This document shows, piece by piece, positions 24,473-31,203 of a stretch of DNA of 64,000 nucleotides. The translations under genes were made by a program, and so were the position numbers. Numbering within the stretch: position 1 is the stretch's first letter; each line of letters starts with the position of its first letter. The notes beneath the pieces are model-generated. The model was not told the DNA's origin. It did no database searches and worked only from the letters and a program-made list of their open reading frames with translations. This DNA is from WRKB01 sp031551145 (lineage in GTDB: Bacteria > Desulfobacterota > Desulfovibrionia > Desulfovibrionales > Desulfovibrionaceae): positions 16,406-80,405 of the forward strand of contig JAVBNZ010000017.1 of NCBI GenBank assembly GCA_031551145.1, given 5' to 3'.

Positions 24473-26443
24473 CTAACCTTCCTCAACCGCCCAAACAGCG
24501 CCGTTTCTTTCCTCTCCAAACTGAACGAATCGTAAGTTATTGATTCTGCGTTCTTTATGTTTGGCAAGCCATTTGCCTACAGCTTTTGAGTTCAAGCCAT
24601 TCCGGCTGAAAATGGCATCTTCCAGTGCTTCAACCAGTTCAGAACTGCCGAATTTTGAATCAAGCACCTCTCTGACCAACACCTTTTTATTGCCAAGCGC
24701 CTCATGCCAGGCCGTCAACACAGCCTTGAGGGATTCGCGTACCGGGTCGTTGGCGTCGATTTCCTTCCGGGTGTCCAGGGGGTCAGGCAGGCCGATCCAG
24801 ACCACGGCGCCGCGTACAAGACCGCTCCATGCTTCAAAACGCCCGTACGGCGGTAACTGCGGCTTTGTTGGGGAAAGAGAGAAGGCCCGCAAGATGGTAA
24901 GCCCGGCTGTCACCAATTCGGCACGGTGGGCCGGTACATACTCGTCAAAGTTGCGCTTGAAAGTCCGTTCCTCCGGGCGCTCAACTTGGGCATCCATCTG
25001 ACAGAGCAAAAAGCGGGTGGTGATGTCGCCCTTCATGGTCAGGTTGTTGCCGGTGGCCGCCCATGTCACGTTGGTTGAAACGCTCTCCATCTGAGACTTG
25101 CCAAGTGTCCGGCCTTTGTAGGTCGGCTCTGTCAGCACAGTGCAAAGGGTTTCCCCGGCAAGAGGCTGCTCCAGGTTATCCAGAACGACAACACCCGCGC
25201 CTTCGGCAAGGAGGGAGAAAACTCGCTTGTGCATCTCGGCCTCGTCGATGCTGTAGCTGATATTGTCCGCCGAATACCCGTAGGCAATAAGGCTAGCCAG
25301 GTTCGCAAGCCGCGTTTTGCCGGTAGCCATTACGGTTGCGCTTATGGCAAAGCCGGGGGCGGTGGGGAGGCTGCGCCGGACAAGGGCGGTCAGAAGAAAA
25401 GCGAAAGCAACGGCGCGGTCAGCATCGGATTTGAAAGGAAATTCGCTGATCACATCCAAGAGCAGGGCTGCCGCCTGTTCCGCGTCCTGTCGGGTCGGGT
25501 TCTGCGGTATGGCCGGGAATTTTACGCCGCACGGATCAAAATAGATGCCGGTGGCCGCGTCGTATCCGGGCTGGTCGAGTATGGAGCCGTCCGCCCGCAA
25601 AGTAGGGGCGTTGGTGGTGCCGTTCAAAAGCCAGACGCGATATTCGCCGGACAGCTCCAAAAGGGTATCGGCTACCTTTTTCGGGCAGGCGCACGGAACA
25701 AAATCTTGCTTGCGCTCGTTCCATTTCTGCCAGTTGGCGATTTCGGTCAGGTGCTTTTGTAGATAGTTGACACCCACAGGGTAGATAGACGGCGCTTCCG
25801 GGCTGCGGGAAGTTCCTTGCCTGGGGGTAATCGTCACAGCCTTGCCGACGCGGACAAGCCCGCCACGTTGGAAAATCGGCCTCGCGTTGCCGCTCTTATT
25901 GGCCGCGATAATGGCGCCTTCCGCCTGCTTCACGATTTCCGGCAGTTGGGCTTCATTCCAGGTCAGCATGGGGAGGCCGCTGTTGTGCTGCGCTTGTGGC
26001 TTTTCCTGTCGCTGTTGCCTGCGTTCCTGGTAGACTTCGCCTATTCCCTCAATAGCGGCCTGAATTGTGCGCTTCAGGTAATCTTCGGGATTGCTTTTTC
26101 GCTCAATTGTTTCATAAAGTCCGCTGCTGCGGAAAATGCGTTCCATGCGGGCCGGGTCTTTGCCTGTCCAGAAGGCCAGCTTATTGCACAAAGCTTGATC
26201 TGCCTCAGATTGGCTTGTGTAGCTTACCCAATCGCCGTTCATGAGCCGCCGAAAAAGATCGCCATCTCTGGCTGCCTGGGCTTTGGCAATCAGGGCGTTG
26301 TCATCCAGAGACACAGGGCGGGGCGGGGCGCTGCTGCTGGCTTGGGGCATTCTGGCCGCCGCTTTTGCCGCCTTGGGCGCTGCAATAAATTTCTGGTAAA
26401 TGGCGTCAATTCCAGGCTGATTCTCAACTATACTACTGAACAT
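24473..26443 (-). CDS. Phage replication helicase/ATPase
   Basis: In this 656-residue protein the first 150 residues contain a region typical of primase-helicase linkers (SEADQALCNKLAFWTGKDPA). The ATPase part has SATVMATGKTRLA (a P-loop with only one Gly before GKT) and VVVLDNLEQP (Walker B). A TWAATGNN sensor stretch and DITTRFLLC arginine region follow. It should unwind DNA at the element origin. ATG 26443 is chosen for GGAGG nine bases upstream. It begins 11 bases inside the end of the primase-polymerase gene, so the two are translationally coupled; in related elements they are often one protein. Confidence 0.8.
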   Translation of the reverse strand: MFSSIVENQPGIDAIYQKFIAAPKAAKAAARMPQASSSAPPRPVSLDDNALIAKAQAARDGDLFRRLMNGDWVSYTSQSEADQALCNKLAFWTGKDPARMERIFRSSGLYETIERKSNPEDYLKRTIQAAIEGIGEVYQERRQQRQEKPQAQHNSGLPMLTWNEAQLPEIVKQAEGAIIAANKSGNARPIFQRGGLVRVGKAVTITPRQGTSRSPEAPSIYPVGVNYLQKHLTEIANWQKWNERKQDFVPCACPKKVADTLLELSGEYRVWLLNGTTNAPTLRADGSILDQPGYDAATGIYFDPCGVKFPAIPQNPTRQDAEQAAALLLDVISEFPFKSDADRAVAFAFLLTALVRRSLPTAPGFAISATVMATGKTRLANLASLIAYGYSADNISYSIDEAEMHKRVFSLLAEGAGVVVLDNLEQPLAGETLCTVLTEPTYKGRTLGKSQMESVSTNVTWAATGNNLTMKGDITTRFLLCQMDAQVERPEERTFKRNFDEYVPAHRAELVTAGLTILRAFSLSPTKPQLPPYGRFEAWSGLVRGAVVWIGLPDPLDTRKEIDANDPVRESLKAVLTAWHEALGNKKVLVREVLDSKFGSSELVEALEDAIFSRNGLNSKAVGKWLAKHKERRINNLRFVQFGEERNGAVWAVEEG

Positions 26444-26990
26444 GCGGTATGGCCTCCGTTCCTGGCACAACCCGGCCTGTCACAGTCAGGTAGCGGCCTT
26501 GCTCGTAAACTTCGATAGGGCCGACGCGGCAAGCTTCGCCGGGCAACTTGCCTTTGGCGAAAATGCGGATGCCCGCGCCGCTCGGTGAAATTTCGGTGTA
26601 GCTGCGGATACTGTTGATAATCTCATGCGCCCACGGCGAAAGCTTTCCTTCCGGGGTAAAGCAGTTGTCCAGGTCGATGCCCACAAAGGGATCGGCGGCG
26701 GTCAGGACAAAACCAACGCCACAGACGGGGCCGGTCAGGGTGGTGCCATTCTTCAGAGTGTGGGAATGCTCTTTGCCAAATTGGGCGCGACAAAAGGCAA
26801 GCGCCTGGGCAAAGGTTCCCCATGTGGCCGGGTTGGTGGAGCTTGCGCCGTATCCTCTGCCGGGGTGGAGCGGAATCTTGTCCGGCTTTCCCTTCTTGGG
26901 GTTCGGCACGGCCTTCCACACAACCCATTGAGGGCAGGCTTGGAGTTCAGCGGGGATGCTCTCGAAAAGTGGAGTCAGATAGTCGCCCAT
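26433..26990 (-). CDS. Primase-polymerase (NrS-1-like archaeo-eukaryotic primase fold)
   Basis: This 185-residue protein reads CPQWVVWK, then PLHPGRGYGASSTNPATWGTF and the metal-binding FVGIDLDNC. SYTEISPSGAGIRIFAKG and GPIEVYEQGRYLTVTG follow. This is the primase-polymerase domain known from the deep-sea phage NrS-1 polymerase and many satellite elements; it can make primers and extend them. The helicase part is on the next, overlapping frame rather than in the same chain. It overlaps the upstream Cys-rich gene by 16 bases. Confidence 0.87.
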   Translation of the reverse strand: MGDYLTPLFESIPAELQACPQWVVWKAVPNPKKGKPDKIPLHPGRGYGASSTNPATWGTFAQALAFCRAQFGKEHSHTLKNGTTLTGPVCGVGFVLTAADPFVGIDLDNCFTPEGKLSPWAHEIINSIRSYTEISPSGAGIRIFAKGKLPGEACRVGPIEVYEQGRYLTVTGRVVPGTEAIPHVQ

Positions 26991-27181
26991 GTTCCCCCCT
27001 CATGCGCCGAATACTGCCGAAAGTGAAAACCAGTACAGCCCGGCTCCACATGATCCTTGCTCAACCGCTCGCCGGTAAAGGCGCAAAACGGCCTTTTGCG
27101 GCTACGTTCATCGCCACGGCGGCAGAAGAACGCGCAACAGCGGCACGGGCCGGAATGAATGCCGTATTCAGGACGGGGCAT
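26975..27181 (-). CDS. Small Cys/His-rich, zinc-finger-like protein
   Basis: This 68-residue protein has CRCCAFFCRRGDE in the first half, then FCAFTGERL and EPGCTGFHF, giving six cysteines in a pattern that could bind zinc. GGAG lies 8-9 bases before ATG 27181. Its start shares one base with the stop of the 46-residue gene before it (TAATG), and its end overlaps the primase gene, so it is part of a tightly packed early operon. The function is unknown; DNA binding is plausible. Confidence 0.6.
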   Translation of the reverse strand: MPRPEYGIHSGPCRCCAFFCRRGDERSRKRPFCAFTGERLSKDHVEPGCTGFHFRQYSAHEGGTWATI

Positions 27182-27321
27182 TATTCCGTCTCCAATGCCC
27201 GTTCCAGTGCCAACAAAGCACGGTCAAGGCGAAGGCTGGCCGCAGAGTCAAAAGGCCGGGATACAGCGCGGGCGGCCCACTGGTAGCGCAACCACAACGC
27301 GGCAATAATCAGGCTACGCAT
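27181..27321 (-). CDS. 46-residue protein in the early operon
   Basis: ATG 27321 opens a frame beginning MRSLIIAALWLRYQWAA and ending LERALETE at 27181. It overlaps the end of the AlpA-like gene by 8 bases and shares one base with the next start. The N-terminus is hydrophobic and the rest is helical with Arg and Leu repeats. The tight coupling on both sides is the main support; the ribosome site is weak. Confidence 0.5.
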   Translation of the reverse strand: MRSLIIAALWLRYQWAARAVSRPFDSAASLRLDRALLALERALETE

Positions 27322-27571
27322 TGTGTTCACCATCCTGGCAAGCCAGGCGGTCAATCAGCGCGAGAACATCGTCACGCTTCCAGACGGTGATTCTGCTACT
27401 GATTTTGACGCCACGCGGCGCTCGACCTTCCTTCACCATCAGCCACCATGTGGAAAGGCCAATAGGCAGGATGGGGCCAGCAATTTGCTTAGCGCGAAGC
27501 CAAACAGGTGCGGGAGGCAGACCGTTAGAATCGGCCACAGAACGCGCAATAGGATTGCCGTTTTCTGACAC
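27314..27571 (-). CDS. AlpA/excisionase-like DNA-binding protein
   Basis: This 85-residue protein has VWLRAKQIAGPILPIGLSTWW, MVKEGRAPRGVKISSRITVWKRDDV. This is the winged-helix pattern of AlpA family regulators (choose a site, wing, then a W-x-x-D end). AlpA proteins activate or direct excision of P4-like elements such as CP4-57. It starts with GTG 27571, with AAGGAG 8 bases upstream. It heads the early operon that leads to the primase and lies just below a strongly structured non-coding stretch. Confidence 0.85.
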   Translation of the reverse strand: MSENGNPIARSVADSNGLPPAPVWLRAKQIAGPILPIGLSTWWLMVKEGRAPRGVKISSRITVWKRDDVLALIDRLACQDGEHNA

Positions 27572-27626
27572 GGTGAATGCTCCTTCGGTTTTGGCCGCCT
27601 AGGAGCTTGCAAGGGGGGGAGTTTTT

Positions 27627-27745
27627 CAGGTATGTTGGTATTTCGGAGTCACCAACGTGCACGATTGGCGTCGTGTACCTGATTCCCCCGCCTGGGGTAC
27701 CGTTGTTAGCGCAACGGCTGCCCTGGGCGGCCTTTTTATTTTTCT
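27627..27745 (+). ncRNA. Candidate structured RNA upstream of alpA-like gene
   Basis: Several stems follow each other: TTGGT/ACCAA (27636-27655), GTGCACGA/TCGTGTAC (27657-27678), CCCC/GGGG (27685-27698), CCGTTG/CAACGG (27700-27717) and GGCTGCC/GGCGGCC (27717-27733). An outer CAGGTA/TACCTG pair encloses the first two, and TTTTTATTTTT follows on the plus strand. It lies between two minus-strand genes and covers no convincing protein. In P4-type elements a C4/CI-like antisense RNA sits in this position; the resemblance is in place and form only, and the transcribed strand is not certain. Confidence 0.45.
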
Positions 27746-28572
27746 TCATCTAAGCGTCGCCTTAAGTGATTTAAAGCAACGGTAATTGCCGCGTGTGCAT
27801 CGCCTCCGGGCGTTAAGGTTTGTGCAATTTTTGTCAGGCCTACTATTTTTTCTTGAATGCTAGATTCTGGCTCTTGTATCGGCTCTGGCGAATCATACCC
27901 TTCTGGATAATCGAAGTCATAGGAGTGAAGATTTTTTGAGCCATGAAACTTGATGTGCGTGTTTTTTCGGCAATCTGCTTCCAAAATCTTTATTTCCCTA
28001 TCGCTGATATCCAGTCGCATTACAGAGTCGTGCACAATCATAGAAGCGTTGTAGTACTTAATTGTTTCGATTGCCGGTAACGCGCTAATGAGTGTCCTGG
28101 GCGCAAAAAGGTAGACTCCTTCCGTGGGAATCAACCTTACAAAGTCATCAATATTGAGTGGTGGCGGCAATTCTTCCTTATCGTCAGCATACAGCTTTTC
28201 TCGTTTTTGAGGTTTGAACTGCCAAGGGAGATCACAGCCTGAACTAGTCAAAGGGAAAAACTTGTCATTATTGATCTCGACAATCCACAAGTGATTTTCT
28301 CCAGCCATGCTCTCAATAAACTGGAGAGTCAGAATATTTCGCGCTGCATGGTATGCCGCTTCTATTGAAAATCCGGCCTTTTCAAACTTGGTCGCCACAA
28401 CATAAAGTAGGGAATTGAAGGCCCCATACTTCGTCCTTTCCCCTGGGCGCTCGGCCTTCACGTCCGGCTCAAGCAAGCCCTTATCGCGCCGTGTCGCTAT
28501 GTGGCGTAAATTGACTTCTTCATGGTCTTTCAGGGCCTTGAGTAAGTCTTTGGGTTCCCAAAGTTGCGGCAT
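27736..28572 (-). CDS. Element protein, possible regulator
   Basis: This 278-residue protein starts at ATG 28572, chosen for GGAGG 8 bases upstream. The first 75 residues (LLKALKDHEEVNLRHIATRRDKGLL, then GERTKYGAFN) resemble a MerR-like helix-turn-helix with wing, which suggests DNA binding. The rest is unrecognised. It has its own good promoter upstream and stands between integrase and the early operon, the usual place of a master repressor or activator of such elements. It is more AT-rich than the packaging genes. Confidence 0.6.
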   Translation of the reverse strand: MPQLWEPKDLLKALKDHEEVNLRHIATRRDKGLLEPDVKAERPGERTKYGAFNSLLYVVATKFEKAGFSIEAAYHAARNILTLQFIESMAGENHLWIVEINNDKFFPLTSSGCDLPWQFKPQKREKLYADDKEELPPPLNIDDFVRLIPTEGVYLFAPRTLISALPAIETIKYYNASMIVHDSVMRLDISDREIKILEADCRKNTHIKFHGSKNLHSYDFDYPEGYDSPEPIQEPESSIQEKIVGLTKIAQTLTPGGDAHAAITVALNHLRRRLDEEK

Positions 28573-28600
28573 AATGCGTTCCTCCACCTTCATGACTCAT

Positions 28601-28629
28601 AAGTTAACCTTTAAGAGAACTTGTGTCAA
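28601..28629 (-). promoter_or_regulatory. Promoter of the putative regulator gene
   Basis: On the minus strand TTGACA (complement of 28624-28629) and TAACTT (complement of 28601-28606) are exactly 17 bases apart, 28 bases above ATG 28572. A GTTAAC palindrome overlaps the -10 region. Confidence 0.65.
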
Positions 28630-28660
28630 TGGGGTAGCTCACATATTTTTTTCTCTTTCC

Positions 28661-29842
28661 CTAACCGCGTAAATTATCGAGATAATCAGCCCATTCTTGC
28701 ATCATCTTCCGCCGCTCAGGAAGATGTTGGGCGTAGTTGTAGGCCGCCCGGATGGTATTTCTTTCGCCGTGGGCAAGCTGACGTTCGATCCAGTCCCGAT
28801 TGTAGCCTTGCTCATTAAGAAGGGTGGACGCCATTGCCCGGAAGCCGTGAACGGTCATTTCGTTCTTGTCGTACCCCATGCGCCGAAGCGCGGCTAAAAG
28901 CGTCACATCACTGAGGGGGGCGGACTTCGCCCGGAGGCTTGAAAAGATGTACCGCCCGCTGCCGCTGTACTGGTAGAGGTCTTGCAGGATTTCCACAACT
29001 TGGCGGGCCAGCGGCACAATGTGCATTTCGCGCATTTTCATGCGGGCCGCCGGTATGCGCCACTCCGCTTCCTTAAAGTTAATTTCCGGCCATTCCGCCC
29101 GGCGTAGCTCAGTTGGCCGGACAAAAACATACGGGGCAATCCGAAGGGCGGCCCGGACAATATAGTTGCCGTGGTAGGCGTCAATATCCCGAAGTAGCTG
29201 CCCTATGGTTTTGGGGTCAGTGATGGTTGCAAAGTTGGAGCTTTTGACGGGGGATAGGGCGTCGCGCAAGTCTGCCGCCGGATCGCGTTCCGCTCTGCCT
29301 GTGGCAATGGCGTAGCGGAAAACCTGCCCACAGTTTTGTAGGGTGCGGTGCGCCGTTTCTATGGCTCCCCGGCTTTCGATGCGCCTCAGGGCGTCCAGAA
29401 GTTCAGGCGCGGTGACGGTATGGACGGGCTTGGAGCCGATGGCGGGGAAAATGTCATTGACGAACCGGGCAAGTATTTTATCACCGTGATTTTTTACCCA
29501 AGTATCTTTCTGCTTATCGTGCCATTCACGAGCCACGATTTCAAAGCTGTTCCTGGTGTCGGCTATCACAGCGGCCTTTACGGCCTTTTTGTGTGTTCCG
29601 GGATCAATGCCTTGCAGTAAGAGCTTTTTCGCTTCATCCCGCTTTTCCCTGGCCTCTCTCAGCGAAATGAGCGGGTAGGGGCCAAAGGCCAGCGTCTTTT
29701 GCTTGCCGCCAAAACGGTAGGCCAAGCGCCACAGCTTGCCGCCGGTTGGTGACACCAAAATATAGAGGCTTCCGCCGTCGGCATATTTCTGGACCTTCCC
29801 GGTTGGCTTCAAGTTCCGCAAGAAAAGATCTGTCAATTTCAT
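28661..29842 (-). CDS. P4-type tyrosine integrase
   Basis: This 393-residue protein has the N-terminal DUF4102 arm-binding domain (MKLTDLFLRNLKP, YADGGSLYILV, GKLWRLAYRFGGKQ). A tyrosine recombinase domain follows, with Arg in RPTELRRAEW, HGFRAMAS, HGERN and the nucleophile Tyr in AAYNYAQH. Integrases of this family use the 3' ends of tRNA and tmRNA genes; the E. coli CP4-57 enzyme uses ssrA. The gene lies directly below the tmRNA 3' end. ATG 29842 is chosen because the frame above it crosses the tmRNA and is not protein-like. Confidence 0.95.
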   Translation of the reverse strand: MKLTDLFLRNLKPTGKVQKYADGGSLYILVSPTGGKLWRLAYRFGGKQKTLAFGPYPLISLREAREKRDEAKKLLLQGIDPGTHKKAVKAAVIADTRNSFEIVAREWHDKQKDTWVKNHGDKILARFVNDIFPAIGSKPVHTVTAPELLDALRRIESRGAIETAHRTLQNCGQVFRYAIATGRAERDPAADLRDALSPVKSSNFATITDPKTIGQLLRDIDAYHGNYIVRAALRIAPYVFVRPTELRRAEWPEINFKEAEWRIPAARMKMREMHIVPLARQVVEILQDLYQYSGSGRYIFSSLRAKSAPLSDVTLLAALRRMGYDKNEMTVHGFRAMASTLLNEQGYNRDWIERQLAHGERNTIRAAYNYAQHLPERRKMMQEWADYLDNLRG

Positions 29843-29906
29843 GTTGGTATCTCGCTTGTTGGTATCTACATTTGCAGAATACCAAATAACCAACAGAATG
29901 CCAACA
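29842..29906. repeat. Integrase-arm-like repeats, right end
   Basis: ATACCAACA-type 9-mers occur on the minus strand at 29842-29850 and 29857-29865. On the plus strand they are ATACCAAAT (29879-29887), TAACCAACA (29887-29895) and ATGCCAACA (29898-29906). Another copy lies at 27633-27641. They probably bind the N-terminal domain of the integrase. Confidence 0.6.
29876..29904 (-). promoter_or_regulatory. Integrase promoter inside the arm repeats
   Basis: On the minus strand TTGGCA (complement of 29899-29904) and TATTCT (complement of 29876-29881) are 17 bases apart. The -35 lies in one repeat and the -10 touches another, so integrase or a regulator bound there would shut off the gene. Confidence 0.55.
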
Positions 29907-29950
29907 TTCGTATTCGATTGTGAGGGGCTTTGATAGACTAACAGGGGCAA

Positions 29951-29999
29951 ACAAGAAAGCCGAACTCCTTTATTTTCAAGGTAATTCGGCTTTTCTTGT
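29951..29999 (-). terminator. Terminator now serving ssrA
   Basis: ACAAGAAAGCCGAA (29951-29964) pairs with 29985-29999 with one bulge. On the minus strand a TTTCTTGTTTG tail follows. It lies 19 bases below the tmRNA 3' end and inside the element. Confidence 0.75.
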
Positions 30000-30018
30000 A
30001 TCTTGTCAGATTGTGAGT

Positions 30019-30400
30019 TGGTGGAGGCGGGGGGAATTGAACCCCCGTCCGAGAATATTCCGCGCGAAGTTTCTACAGGTTTAGATCGGGTTTGATTCTC
30101 GCGCTCAGGCTTTGCCCCCGATCGGGCGGCCCTGCGCCGGCCTGCCGCAGTGTTTCGCAAAGCGTCCCGGCGGGCAAAAACGCTTCACTATCCCGATAGT
30201 GTTACACCTTGGCGACTTATCGAGCGTCGGCCGCTTCAGCGTGACCGCCTAAGCGGTCAGGTGCTTTACTGCTGTTTAGGCAGCGTAAGCGTAGTCGTAA
30301 TCGTTGTTGGCAATTACTTGTGTTGCCGCTTTTTACGAGGCCAGCGGCGCCTCGACCTGCTGCTTCGGTTTCCCATCCCCGTCGAAACCTGGACGCCCCC
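30019..30400 (-). ncRNA. ssrA: Transfer-messenger RNA (tmRNA)
   Basis: The 5' end reads GGGGGCGTCCAGGTTTCGAC (from 30400) and the 3' end has the T-arm GGGGGTTCAATTCCCCC and acceptor ending in CCA (30019-30021). GGGGGCG pairs with CGCCTCC to form the acceptor stem. The tag frame (30276-30311) encodes ANNDYDYAYAA followed by TAA, a Desulfovibrio-type degradation tag. It rescues stalled ribosomes and marks incomplete proteins for proteolysis. The gene is intact despite the element inserted at its 3' end, which supplies a new downstream terminator. Confidence 0.97.
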
Positions 30401-30446
30401 CTGTCATATTGTGCCGTGATCCGGCTGTTTTCATCCCGCACGCAAT

Positions 30447-30479
30447 GGGCAGGCACTTTCTTTATATAAGCACCTGCCC
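30447..30479. repeat. Inverted repeat between ssrA and the next gene
   Basis: GGGCAGG (30447-30453) and CCTGCCC (30473-30479) form a stem with an AT-rich loop, 18 bases after the end of the gene at 30497. It may end that transcript, but no T-run follows. Confidence 0.4.
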
Positions 30480-30496
30480 CGGAATGGCAAGCCCGC

Positions 30497-31093
30497 TCAC
30501 AGGCTGTAGAAATGGGACAACGGCCCCTTCAGGCACACACGATAGTTCTGCCGCAGTTCGGCCAGGGTGGCGGGGTCGGCCTCGCCGTCCGTGCCCGCAG
30601 CCAAGCGAAGTTCCGTGATATTGCGCAAAAGCGCGTTCTGCACGCTGAGCATTTTTAAAATGGCCGGCAGCGCCTTGGAGGCGGAAAGAAGTTCCAGCAG
30701 CTTTTCTTGACCCGGAGAGGCCCCCTCAAGTGCCAATTTGTCCTGTTGATTCAAATACAGGGTCATGCGCGCATCCGCCTCCACGCCGACGGCCTGAAAG
30801 CTCTGGTGCACGGTGCGGAGAAAAAGTTCCTGGAGTTCGTCCATACCTGCGGCCAGGCTTCGCGAAAGTTCCCTTCCATGCCGCTCAAGGTAGCCCAGAA
30901 AGGCTCCGAGTTCAGTCGGCCCCACGGCGGCGCCGGTTTCCGCCAGAGCGTGCACGGCCGTGCTTTCAATAGACGCCGGATCGTTCTGGGGGCTGATGTG
31001 CCGTATGCAGAGCATGGTTTCCAGATTGTCGGAACGGATGTTCACGGGGGCCTCCGGGGGAGTTTTTTCCGTTTCTAGAGTTTTACGAGACAT
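30497..31093 (-). CDS. Helical protein of unknown function
   Basis: This protein of 198 residues or slightly fewer starts at ATG 31093 by position, but no good ribosome site is visible; an internal ATG or a longer frame to 31189 is possible. The sequence is almost all helical and charged (AGMDELQELFLRTVHQSF, NQQDKLALEGAS), without membrane segments or known motifs. It lies upstream of ssrA on the same strand and divergent from the acyltransferase gene at 31204. The function is unknown. Confidence 0.55.
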   Translation of the reverse strand: MSRKTLETEKTPPEAPVNIRSDNLETMLCIRHISPQNDPASIESTAVHALAETGAAVGPTELGAFLGYLERHGRELSRSLAAGMDELQELFLRTVHQSFQAVGVEADARMTLYLNQQDKLALEGASPGQEKLLELLSASKALPAILKMLSVQNALLRNITELRLAAGTDGEADPATLAELRQNYRVCLKGPLSHFYSL

Positions 31094-31203
31094 TGTGCAA
31101 AATAGATGCCAAGCAAAAGGGAATTTTCTGCCTACGGCCGGCGGCGGCCCAGCGTCGTCGCCGTTGACAGTGTGTGGGAGCTGCTGCATAAAACCGGCAT
31201 TCA

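Larger units (their letters stand above)
16092..30021. mobile_element. Integrated phage-satellite-like element in the 3' end of ssrA (cf-PICI-like)
   Basis: All genes here run on the minus strand. They are P4-type integrase next to the tmRNA, a regulator, AlpA-like protein, primase-polymerase and helicase, small phage proteins, ERCC4 nuclease, terminase, portal, scaffold and capsid, then two small proteins and a serine recombinase. The right end is the intact tmRNA acceptor end (30019-30021). The left end has TGGTGGGGCGGGG (16092-16104), a partial direct copy of TGGTGGAGGCGGGG. The orphan terminator outside the left end and shared ATACCAACA-type repeats at both ends support these limits. I see no tail, connector, protease or lysis gene. 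A capsid-forming satellite or a prophage that has lost its tail module are the two readings. Confidence 0.75.

Noticed and set aside
27525..27749. 74-codon minus-strand frame through the structured region above alpA
   Set aside because: It overlaps the AlpA-like gene by 47 bases in another frame, and the many perfect stems are better explained as RNA structure.
29843..30160. N-terminal extension of the integrase frame and other frames crossing 30019-30400
   Set aside because: This DNA is the tmRNA gene and its terminator; integrase homology begins at ATG 29842.
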